A model generated the notes under the pieces. The model was given only the letters and a program-made list of their open reading frames with translations. It was not told the origin of the DNA and did no database searches. A program made the translations under genes and the position numbers. 64,000 bases of DNA from Acinetobacter sp. ANC 3832 (GTDB lineage Bacteria > Pseudomonadota > Gammaproteobacteria > Pseudomonadales > Moraxellaceae), in the NCBI RefSeq assembly GCF_002135415.1, contig NZ_NEGJ01000003.1:310001-374000 (forward strand). The letters run 5' to 3'. Shown here one piece after another: positions 56,894 through 64,000 of this stretch; position 1 is the stretch's first letter; every line of letters starts with the position of its first letter.

Positions 56894-57538
56894 TTAAGCT
56901 GGTACACCGCTATGAAAACGGAAAGTATTATCTTCTGAAAGAATCAAGTTTTTTTCCACTTCGCGAATATGGTCAATACGTTGTTGAATATCTTCTTCAG
57001 AATCTTTCAATTTAGACGTCTTTGCAATATCTCGTGCCAAAGCCAAATAGTCTTCAAAATGTCGTGATTCAGATTTAAGTAAATAACGATAATAACGTCC
57101 CAGCTCTTCATCGACAAGCGGTGCAAGCGCATAGAAACGCTCACAAGAGCGTGCTTCAACAAAAGCACCGATCACAAGGACATCTATTAGCGCTTCTGGC
57201 TCATAAGTCCGTATTTCTTTACGTAGCACACCTGCATAACGCCCTGCACTTAAGGCCTTCCATTCCTGACCACGTTTGGTCATAAACTCAAGTACCTGTT
57301 CATAATGAAGCATTTCTTCACGAACCAGTTGTGCCAATTTGATCTGCAAATCTGTAAAAAAACTATAGCGAAACATCAGGTTCATGGCTGTACCTGCCGC
57401 TTTCTTTTCACAATTTGCATGATCTTGCATTAATAATGGGAGATTATTTAAGGCTTCATCCAACCATGCTTGCGGTGTTTCACAACCCAAAAAACCAATC
57501 ACAGGCTGCATAAGTTCATCATAATTCATATTTGACAT
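56894..57538 (-). CDS. miaE: tRNA-(ms2io6A37) hydroxylase MiaE
   Basis: This 214-residue non-haem diiron monooxygenase hydroxylates the isopentenyl group of ms2i6A37 in tRNA. Ligand motifs are visible in REEMLHYEQV and ESRHFEDYL, with a further Glu in GAFVEARSCERF. Length and motifs fit the MiaE family. It lies 14 bases after pdxJ and ends the lepA-to-miaE run. Confidence 0.92.
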   Translation of the reverse strand: MSNMNYDELMQPVIGFLGCETPQAWLDEALNNLPLLMQDHANCEKKAAGTAMNLMFRYSFFTDLQIKLAQLVREEMLHYEQVLEFMTKRGQEWKALSAGRYAGVLRKEIRTYEPEALIDVLVIGAFVEARSCERFYALAPLVDEELGRYYRYLLKSESRHFEDYLALARDIAKTSKLKDSEEDIQQRIDHIREVEKNLILSEDNTFRFHSGVPA

Positions 57539-57552
57539 TGATCACACTTAAA

Positions 57553-58278
57553 TTAACGAGCGGCTTGAATCGCAGCCTTCATATCCTTCACTGCTTGCTC
57601 TAAACCAACGAATACACTTTCTGCAATAATTGAATGTCCAATATTCAATTCATTTATTTGAGGAATCGCAGCAATTGCCGCCACATTTTCCAAATTCAAA
57701 CCATGCCCCGCATTCACAACCAAACCTTTATTGGCTGCATAAGCTGTACCTTGAACAATTCGCTCTAACTCAGCTAACTGTGCTTCTGCTGTTTCAGCAT
57801 TGGCATAAGCCCCAGTATGTAATTCAATGGTTGACGCCCCACATTCGAACGCAGCATCAATTTGTGCAAAGTCTGGGTCAATAAACAAAGAAACTTGACT
57901 ACCTACAGACATTAACGCCTGTGTCGCAGCTTTTACATCTTGAAAATGCCCAACGACATCCAAACCACCTTCAGTCGTAACTTCTTCACGCTTTTCAGGC
58001 ACAAAACACACAAAGTGAGGCTTAATTTCTTGAGCAAAAGCAACCATTTCATCGGTGACAGCCAATTCTAAATTCATACGTGTTGTTAAAACTGGACGCA
58101 TACGTCGTACATCATCATCTTGAATATGACGACGGTCTTCACGCAAATGTAAAGTAATCCCTTCCGCACCTGCTTGTTCGCAGAGCAATGCTGCTTTTAC
58201 AGGATCAGGATAATTTGTACCACGCGCTTGTCTTAAAGTCGCAACATGATCAATATTTACACCCAGCAATGCAGCCAT
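57553..58278 (-). CDS. pdxJ: Pyridoxine 5'-phosphate synthase
   Basis: This 241-residue TIM-barrel enzyme condenses 1-deoxyxylulose-5-phosphate with 3-amino-1-hydroxyacetone phosphate in vitamin B6 synthesis. [15 protein letters not shown] at the N-terminus and [16 protein letters not shown] are family signatures. It lies nine bases after recO, the order also seen in Escherichia. Confidence 0.97.
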   Translation of the reverse strand: MAALLGVNIDHVATLRQARGTNYPDPVKAALLCEQAGAEGITLHLREDRRHIQDDDVRRMRPVLTTRMNLELAVTDEMVAFAQEIKPHFVCFVPEKREEVTTEGGLDVVGHFQDVKAATQALMSVGSQVSLFIDPDFAQIDAAFECGASTIELHTGAYANAETAEAQLAELERIVQGTAYAANKGLVVNAGHGLNLENVAAIAAIPQINELNIGHSIIAESVFVGLEQAVKDMKAAIQAAR

Positions 58279-58287
58279 AACATTTTC

Positions 58288-59016
58288 CTAACTAGATTTA
58301 TGATTTGACGTGTTCGATTGAGAATTTTGAATCCACAGCTGACGACTTTTTAAAGGTCGATCACCCAATAATGATGTAATCATTTGACGATAAAGCTTGC
58401 TGAGTAATTGTAACTGTTCTGTATTAAAATCCCCACCCTTTTCATAATTCAACATACTGAGAATTTGCATACCTTGTAAAGTTGCAGAAGAAGTATGTGA
58501 AACAGGGATGAAGCCTTCGTTTAATTGAAATTGATATCTTTGATTCGGTAGAATATTGTGATGTTGCGAATCACAACTAAAATCGATGGCATAACCTAAT
58601 TCTTCAAGTAAGACATGTTCAAATTGACGCAAAACTTGCTTGAGAAATGCATTCGCTTCAGGATGCTGACCCAAATGCTGTAAATTTTCTAAAGTGGTAT
58701 GATACTGCTGAAAAGTTTCAGGCATTCCCTCTTCTAAAGGGCATAAACGTAGAATAATTTCATTTAAATAAAAACCTGAAAAAAAAGCATCACCATAAAA
58801 GAAAATCGGTTGATTCAAAATTTCCAACTTTGTAAAATTTTTCAGCTCAGATTTACCTGTCGCTTGCAAAGTAATCGGCTGATATTGTGGTGGGGGTGTT
58901 TGTCTAAGAATACCGTCCATACGACCATATTCCTCAGTGAACAAATGCACGATATGACTACGTTCACGATATTTTCGATGATGAATTAAATAACCATGCA
59001 GGACTTCATTACGCAT
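58288..59016 (-). CDS. recO: DNA repair protein RecO
   Basis: This 242-residue RecF-pathway mediator loads RecA onto SSB-coated DNA. The N-terminal OB-fold region (HGYLIHHRKYRERSHIVHLFTEEYGRM) and helical C-terminus are typical. No zinc-cysteine cluster is seen, as in other gammaproteobacterial RecO. Spacing of 11 bases from the upstream lipoprotein gene indicates co-transcription. Confidence 0.93.
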   Translation of the reverse strand: MRNEVLHGYLIHHRKYRERSHIVHLFTEEYGRMDGILRQTPPPQYQPITLQATGKSELKNFTKLEILNQPIFFYGDAFFSGFYLNEIILRLCPLEEGMPETFQQYHTTLENLQHLGQHPEANAFLKQVLRQFEHVLLEELGYAIDFSCDSQHHNILPNQRYQFQLNEGFIPVSHTSSATLQGMQILSMLNYEKGGDFNTEQLQLLSKLYRQMITSLLGDRPLKSRQLWIQNSQSNTSNHKSS

Positions 59017-59027
59017 CTTGCAATCGC

Positions 59028-59222
59028 TTAATCTTTTTTATCCTTTTTCTGATCATCCTCGTCATCATCACCATCTGGGATGACTGCACCCACGACTGCC
59101 GCAGTCCCTTTTACCACACCTTTGGTGGTTTTGTAGGCAACTTTGACAGGAACCGTAACGAGTTTATATACACAGCCTTGCAACATAAAAATGCAGGATA
59201 AAACTACGACAACTCTGATCAT
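59028..59222 (-). CDS. Small lipoprotein (NF038104-like)
   Basis: This 64-residue lipoprotein has a lipobox LQGC (Cys17) after a short hydrophobic signal. It then has a Val/Gly/Thr-rich stretch (TTKGVVKGTAAVVGAVIP) and a very acidic/lysine tail (DGDDDEDDQKKDKKD). It sits inside the era-recO interval of the operon. No known function. Confidence 0.85.
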   Translation of the reverse strand: MIRVVVVLSCIFMLQGCVYKLVTVPVKVAYKTTKGVVKGTAAVVGAVIPDGDDDEDDQKKDKKD

Positions 59223-59252
59223 TACGGTTCTGTCCTTGAATGCAATTAGTAA

Positions 59253-60281
59253 TTAAATATCACTATAACCTAAACTTTTGAGTGCACGCTCATCATCTGA
59301 CCATCCACCTTTCACTTTCACCCAAAGCGTAAGCATGATTTTTTGTTCGAACATTTTTTCCATGTCCGCACGCGCATCCATACCAATCTTCTTCAGTTTT
59401 GCACCTTTTTCACCAATTACAATGGCTTTTTGCCCTTGACGATCAACAAAAATAGTCGCATCAATATAAGTACATGCTGGTTTTGGTCGACCTGTTTTTT
59501 CATTCACTGTTGCTTCTTCAGTCTTAAAAGACTCAATTTGCACCGTTAAATCATAAGGCAACTCTTCACCCAACTGACGCATGATTTTTTCACGAATCAC
59601 TTCAGATGCAAGAAAGCGCTCTGAACGGTCTGTCACTTGATCCATTGAATAAAGTGGTGGTTGAAATGGCAAATATTGCTCAATCACATTACGTAAATGA
59701 TCTAAATTTGAACCTTGTAATGCTGATACAGGAACAATCTCAGCAAAATTCATTAATTTGGCACGTTCTTGAATTAAAGGCAAAGCTGCATTTTTATTAT
59801 CAAGCGTATCCAATTTATTAATGACTAGAATCACAGGCATTTCAGCATTTTTAAGCTTTTCCAAAACCAATTCATCGTTTTGAGTCCACTTTTGTGCATC
59901 AACTACAAATAAAACCAAATTTACATCACGTAAAGCAGAAGATGCAGCACGGTTCATCATTTTATTGATGGCGCGAACTTCTTTTTTATGCATTCCTGGC
60001 GTATCTACGAATACCGCTTGTGATTTCTCACGGCTATCAATACCAATGATTTTATGGCGAGTCGTTTGTGGTTTACGTGAAGTAATTGAAAGCTTTTGAC
60101 CCAACAAGTGATTCATTAATGTAGATTTACCTACATTTGGGCGTCCAACAATCGCCACAAATCCGCTTTTATAATCGGCAGGAATTGTCATACCTTGTGA
60201 ACTAAAAAACTGATCTAACAGATCAGTATTCGCTGTTTCAGCAGTTTGATCTGTTTCATTCTGATCATTTTGAATCGACAT
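59253..60281 (-). CDS. era: GTPase Era
   Basis: This 342-residue GTPase acts in 16S rRNA and 30S maturation. G1 is GRPNVGKST, G3 is DTPGMH and G4 is NKLD. The C-terminal KH domain includes VIGEKGAKLKKIGMDA. It is about 40 residues longer at the N-terminus than E. coli Era, with a Gln/Thr/Glu-rich leader. It starts five bases after rnc, the classic rnc-era pairing. Confidence 0.97.
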   Translation of the reverse strand: MSIQNDQNETDQTAETANTDLLDQFFSSQGMTIPADYKSGFVAIVGRPNVGKSTLMNHLLGQKLSITSRKPQTTRHKIIGIDSREKSQAVFVDTPGMHKKEVRAINKMMNRAASSALRDVNLVLFVVDAQKWTQNDELVLEKLKNAEMPVILVINKLDTLDNKNAALPLIQERAKLMNFAEIVPVSALQGSNLDHLRNVIEQYLPFQPPLYSMDQVTDRSERFLASEVIREKIMRQLGEELPYDLTVQIESFKTEEATVNEKTGRPKPACTYIDATIFVDRQGQKAIVIGEKGAKLKKIGMDARADMEKMFEQKIMLTLWVKVKGGWSDDERALKSLGYSDI

Positions 60282-60286
60282 GAAGG

Positions 60287-60979
60287 TTATTGCTCCAATA
60301 GCTTTAAAAATTCGGCCGCTACCGCTTGTTCAGCGAAACGACGACTTGATCCTTCACCCAGCATTGCTGGCAGACCAGCAACCACACATTCCACTTTGAA
60401 ATGTTGGTTTGGCGCATCGCCCTGAATATCCACAACCTCGTAAATAGGGAGAGGTTTTTTACGTCCTTGCAGATATTCTTGTAATCGGGATTTAGGATCT
60501 TTCAGTTGATCTGTAGGTTCAATATTTTCAAAATAAGGTTCATACCATTTCAGAACAATAGGTTCTAAAATTTTTAAATCATTACAATCAACATAAATTG
60601 CACCAATAATCGCTTCAACTGTATCTGCGAGAATGGATTCACGATGATGACCACCTGATTTTAATTCGCCCGTACTTAATATTAAACTATGACTTAGTTT
60701 CAAATCGTTTGCAATTTTACCAAGCGCTTCCTGACGAACTAAAGTTGCTCGCATACGCGTTAAGCGACCCTCATTTTCTTGAGGATAAGCGCAGTAAAGA
60801 TAATTTGCAATGATCATCCCTAACAATGAATCGCCTAGAAACTCTAGGCGCTCATAATTATATTTGTGGCTCACCGATCGGTGTGTCAGTGCCAGATGAA
60901 GTAGCTCAGATTTTTTAAACTGATAACCGATGCGACTAGGTAAGCGTGGATCACTTACTTTGAACTGACCTTTGATCAA
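60287..60979 (-). CDS. rnc: Ribonuclease III
   Basis: This 230-residue double-strand-specific endoribonuclease has the RNase III signature ERLEFLGDSLLGMI, a second acidic cluster in ADTVEAIIGAIYVD, and a C-terminal dsRNA-binding domain (DPKSRLQEYLQGRKKPLP...). The ATG at 60979 lies within the 3' end of the DUF4845 gene (29-base overlap), indicating coupled translation. Confidence 0.97.
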   Translation of the reverse strand: MIKGQFKVSDPRLPSRIGYQFKKSELLHLALTHRSVSHKYNYERLEFLGDSLLGMIIANYLYCAYPQENEGRLTRMRATLVRQEALGKIANDLKLSHSLILSTGELKSGGHHRESILADTVEAIIGAIYVDCNDLKILEPIVLKWYEPYFENIEPTDQLKDPKSRLQEYLQGRKKPLPIYEVVDIQGDAPNQHFKVECVVAGLPAMLGEGSSRRFAEQAVAAEFLKLLEQ

Positions 60980-61325
60980 AACTCTTCTCGAATGTTAGGA
61001 CTAAATCAATATTCATTAAGAAATTCTTTCTTACTTCATACTTCTTAGTCACTTCTAGACCATCCTTAGTTGATACAGTCGCAATATCTTGAAATTTGAT
61101 ATCACGAATATTGTTCATTTCTAAGTTTTGGCCCATTTTGCTTATAAATGTTGAAGGTGTGATATCTGCAGGGCTGTTTTTAACAAGTTCAGCAATCTGA
61201 TTGTTTATCACACGATCATCCCAGTAGCTCGGCCATATCGCAACTATTATTTTCACAATAAATGCAAAAGCCACTACCCCTAATAAAATTCCAATATAAG
61301 ATGTACCTTGTTGATTTTTACGCAT
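60951..61325 (-). CDS. DUF4845 membrane protein
   Basis: This 124-residue protein has one N-terminal transmembrane segment (GTSYIGILLGVVAFAFIVKI) in a pilin-like start, then a small periplasmic domain (SPADITPSTFISKMGQNLEM). DUF4845 proteins consistently sit between lepB and rnc in gammaproteobacteria, and that position is conserved here. Function unknown. Overlaps rnc by 29 bases. Confidence 0.9.
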   Translation of the reverse strand: MRKNQQGTSYIGILLGVVAFAFIVKIIVAIWPSYWDDRVINNQIAELVKNSPADITPSTFISKMGQNLEMNNIRDIKFQDIATVSTKDGLEVTKKYEVRKNFLMNIDLVLTFEKSFDQRSVQSK

Positions 61326-61358
61326 TTTTATTATCCAACATAAATCTTAAAATACTGA

Positions 61359-62213
61359 TTAATCAATCGCACCATTACGAGCAAATGAAGGGAAATTCAA
61401 ACCAGGTTCTTTATGCATCCATACATAAATTGCATGACCCGTTAAATTCTCTTCAGGTACGAAACCCCAAAAGCGACTATCAGCACTTTGATCACGATTA
61501 TCACCCATAGCAAAGTAATGTCCTTTTGGCACTGTTACTTCCCAGCTTTGACCATTCGATTTTACAAAACGATCATTTGCGGTTGCAACAAAAGGTAGAT
61601 CCTTTTTACTTTGTGCATAATTAAATGCAGCCACTAAAGTGTTCTGACCTTCAAGTAGACGAATTAAATGCTTATGAGTCCCCATTGTCTCAGTATAATA
61701 AATTGATTTCGGTGTATCTAAAATATCTTTCTGACGGCTAAATTCAGTTGGAATTTGCTCGACATTTTGACCATTGATATTCAACTGACCTTTATCATAG
61801 ATAATATGGTCACCTGGTAAACCAATAATACGTTTGATATAACTGATTTTTGGATTTTCTGGATAACGAAATACAGCAACATCACCACGTTGTGGTTCGC
61901 CAATATCTAAAATTTTAGTATTGGTAATTGGTAATCGCACACCATACTGAAACTTATTCACTAAGATATAATCACCCGTTTCTAAGGTTGGAACCATAGA
62001 GTCAGATGGAATATTAAATGGTTCAAAGAAGAATGAACGTAAGACTAAAACCACTGCCAAAACAGGCCAAAAATCATAAGCCCATGAGATAATAAAATGC
62101 TCATTCCCCTTGCCTTTCGTTTTACGTTGTTTAAACACAAACTGATCAAGCAACCACAAGCCAAAAAAGATTAATGTGGCAGGTACAAGAATTAAATTAA
62201 AATCAAAATCCAT
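61359..62213 (-). CDS. lepB: Signal peptidase I
   Basis: This 284-residue inner-membrane peptidase removes signal peptides from exported proteins. It has two N-terminal membrane segments, the catalytic Ser in FNIPSDSMVPTL, the catalytic Lys in YIKRIIGLPGD and the conserved GHYFAMGDNRDQSADSRFWG. It lies 22 bases after lepA on the same strand, the standard lepA-lepB operon. Confidence 0.97.
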   Translation of the reverse strand: MDFDFNLILVPATLIFFGLWLLDQFVFKQRKTKGKGNEHFIISWAYDFWPVLAVVLVLRSFFFEPFNIPSDSMVPTLETGDYILVNKFQYGVRLPITNTKILDIGEPQRGDVAVFRYPENPKISYIKRIIGLPGDHIIYDKGQLNINGQNVEQIPTEFSRQKDILDTPKSIYYTETMGTHKHLIRLLEGQNTLVAAFNYAQSKKDLPFVATANDRFVKSNGQSWEVTVPKGHYFAMGDNRDQSADSRFWGFVPEENLTGHAIYVWMHKEPGLNFPSFARNGAID

Positions 62214-62235
62214 GGGCTATTATATCCTCAATTTA

Positions 62236-64000
62236 TTATCTATCTACTTTCAAGACAGCTAAGAACGCTTCTTGTGGGATTTCAACACTACCCACTTGCT
62301 TCATGCGTTTCTTACCTTCTTTCTGTTTCGATAACAGTTTCTTCTTACGTGAAACGTCACCACCATAACATTTAGCCAATACGTTTTTACGCATTGCTTT
62401 TACTGTAGAGCGCGCAATAATTTGAGCACCAATGGCTGCCTGAATGGCAACATCAAACATCTGACGTGGAATCAGATCTTTCATTTTTTCTACCAGTGCA
62501 ATACCACGATGACGTGCATCATTACGATGACAAATCATTGCCAACGCATCGACTTTCTCACCATTAATTAACACATCAACCTTAACCAAAGATGAACTTT
62601 CAAAACGTACAAATCCATAATCAAGTGATGCAAAACCACGTGAACACGATTTCAAACGGTCAAAGAAGTCCATAACCACTTCAGCCATTGGAATTTCAAA
62701 AGTCACAGAAACCTGATTGCCTAGGAATTTCATGTCTTTTTGAACACCACGGCGTTCAATACATAAAGTCATGACATTACCTAAGTATTCTTGAGGAACA
62801 AGAATATGGCATTCTGCAATTGGCTCACGTAAATCTTCAACAGTTGAACCATCTGGCATTTTAGATGGACTATCGATATAAATCGTTTCACCCGTTTTCA
62901 TCAACGATTCATAAATGACCGTTGGTGCTGAAGTGATGATGTCTAGATCATATTCACGTTCTAATCGCTCTTGCACAATCTCCATATGGAGCATGCCTAA
63001 GAAACCACAACGGAAACCAAAACCTAAAGCATCTGAACTTTCAGGTTCAAAGAACAATGCTGAGTCATTAATTTGCAATTTATGTAATGCTTCACGGAAT
63101 GGTTCAAAATCACTTGCATCAATCGGGAATAAACCTGCATAAACCTGTGGTTTAACCTTTTTGAAACCAGGTAATATTGCAACATCAGGTGTGGTCGCCA
63201 ATGTCATGGTATCGCCCACTGGCGCACCAAAAATATCTTTAATCCCTGCAATCACAAAACCAACTTCACCGGCTTCCAACATACCTGTTTCAGTATGTTT
63301 AGGGTTAAAAATACCCACAGAAGTAATAATATGCGTTTGACCTGTTGATTTGATGAGCATCTTGTCGCCTTTTTTTACGCGACCATGCTTAATTCGAACC
63401 AAAGACACCACGCCTAAATAATTGTCAAACCAAGAGTCAACAATTAAAGCTTGTAAAGGTGCTTCTCGATCACCTTCAGGCGGAGGAATAACACCCACCA
63501 AGGTTTCAAGTACACCAGCAACACCCAAGCCTGTTTTTGCAGAACACGTTGGTGCATCGGTCGCTTCAATCCCAATAATTTCTTCAATTTCATGAATAAC
63601 ACGCTCAGGCTCAGCCTGAGGTAAATCAATTTTATTGAGAACTGGGAGGACTTCTAGCCCTTGCTCAATTGCCGTATAGCAATTTGCAACAGACTGAGCT
63701 TCAACGCCTTGAGCCGCATCGACAACCAACAATGCACCTTCGCAAGCTGCTAAAGAGCGCGAAACTTCATATGAAAAGTCGACGTGTCCAGGAGTATCAA
63801 TGAAGTTGAGTTGGTACTCTTGTCCATTCGGATGGGTATAATATAGAGTAACTGAAGTCGCTTTAATGGTAATCCCACGCTCACGTTCCAACTCCATAGA
63901 GTCCAGAACTTGAGCTTGCATTTCACGATCTTGCAAACCGCCACAAGTCTGAATAAAACGGTCGGCCAAAGTCGACTTACCGTGATCAATGTGAGCGATA
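62236..64000 (-). CDS. lepA: Elongation factor 4 (LepA), 5' end outside window
   Basis: This translational GTPase back-translocates ribosomes or affects initiation. The frame is open to the right edge, where [15 protein letters not shown] provides the G1 loop, so only about six N-terminal residues are missing. G3 is [12 protein letters not shown] and G4 is NKIDLP. The LepA-specific C-terminal domain ends with [22 protein letters not shown]-initiated frame from 63969 would lose G1 and is not the true start. Confidence 0.97.
   Translation of the reverse strand, partial: IAHIDHGKSTLADRFIQTCGGLQDREMQAQVLDSMELERERGITIKATSVTLYYTHPNGQEYQLNFIDTPGHVDFSYEVSRSLAACEGALLVVDAAQGVEAQSVANCYTAIEQGLEVLPVLNKIDLPQAEPERVIHEIEEIIGIEATDAPTCSAKTGLGVAGVLETLVGVIPPPEGDREAPLQALIVDSWFDNYLGVVSLVRIKHGRVKKGDKMLIKSTGQTHIITSVGIFNPKHTETGMLEAGEVGFVIAGIKDIFGAPVGDTMTLATTPDVAILPGFKKVKPQVYAGLFPIDASDFEPFREALHKLQINDSALFFEPESSDALGFGFRCGFLGMLHMEIVQERLEREYDLDIITSAPTVIYESLMKTGETIYIDSPSKMPDGSTVEDLREPIAECHILVPQEYLGNVMTLCIERRGVQKDMKFLGNQVSVTFEIPMAEVVMDFFDRLKSCSRGFASLDYGFVRFESSSLVKVDVLINGEKVDALAMICHRNDARHRGIALVEKMKDLIPRQMFDVAIQAAIGAQIIARSTVKAMRKNVLAKCYGGDVSRKKKLLSKQKEGKKRMKQVGSVEIPQEAFLAVLKVDR

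Noticed and set aside
63444..63989. Two minus-strand frames of 61 and 79 residues near the right edge
   Set aside because: Alternative frames within lepA, which is continuous to the window end.

Overview
The window is AT-rich bacterial chromosome from a gammaproteobacterium, almost certainly an Acinetobacter. Gene content and order support this: tandem MCR_0457-type secreted proteins, a long glyceraldehyde-3-phosphate dehydrogenase, the mnmA-hflD-purB block, and a lepA-lepB-DUF4845-rnc-era-lipoprotein-recO-pdxJ-miaE run whose proteins look typically Acinetobacter. No prophage, insertion sequence, integron or CRISPR array was seen. Most of the window is core chromosome, with short accessory patches at about 18.4-19.1, 33.6-41.4, 46.7-51.0 and 53.8-56.4 kb.

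Layout. 0-3.6 kb: a PilZ-like protein (cut by the left edge) overlapping a FimX-like REC-PAS-GGDEF-EAL protein with degenerate catalytic motifs. 3.6-8 kb (minus): rpmE with a long leader, a BASS-family transporter, gloA and an AmpG-like permease carrying an unusual Ig-like insert. 8-12.6 kb: a LonB/YcbZ-type protease, grxD and argD. 12.7-15.4 kb (minus): a LysR regulator, nlpD and surE. 15.5-18.4 kb: two paralogous small secreted proteins, a PBP5/6-type carboxypeptidase and a gamma-carbonic-anhydrase-like protein. 18.4-18.9 kb: a gene broken by a one-base frameshift. 19.1-23 kb: Nudix hydrolase-mnmA-hflD-purB. 23-27.3 kb: DUF2238 membrane protein, VIT-type metal transporter, YeeE/YedE transporter and nitronate monooxygenase. 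27.4-33.3 kb: DinB-like protein, dusB, a DUF1615 lipoprotein with a HAD phosphatase, then proB and obgE.

The 33.6-41.4 kb stretch is the most unusual. It holds a frameshifted prfH, an AT-rich hypothetical, an HxlR regulator with a candidate operator, two membrane-anchored proteins with very long strict hydrophobic/polar alternation, a small secreted-protein gene interrupted by an in-frame stop, the long GAPDH, and a 576-residue protein of unknown function. 41.6-46.6 kb: SDR dehydrogenase, RarD, lipocalin and uvrB. 46.7-51 kb: a phage-type macrodomain-like protein and two tandem diguanylate cyclases with duplicated sensor modules. 51.2-56.4 kb: a small basic protein, a class I aminotransferase, an EamA transporter, an octanucleotide repeat tract, a thioesterase and hypotheticals. 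56.6 kb: tRNA-Asn with a near-consensus promoter. 56.9-64 kb: the nine-gene minus-strand run miaE...lepA, with lepA cut by the right edge.

Two themes recur. One is cyclic-di-GMP signalling: a PilZ-like protein, a catalytically degenerate FimX-like protein and two active-looking diguanylate cyclases. The other is envelope biology: nlpD, the carboxypeptidase, the AmpG-like permease, DUF1615 and the two alternating-strand proteins. The best candidate for an undescribed system is the pair at 35538-37009, whose sequence pattern suggests extended amphipathic beta structure anchored in the inner membrane.
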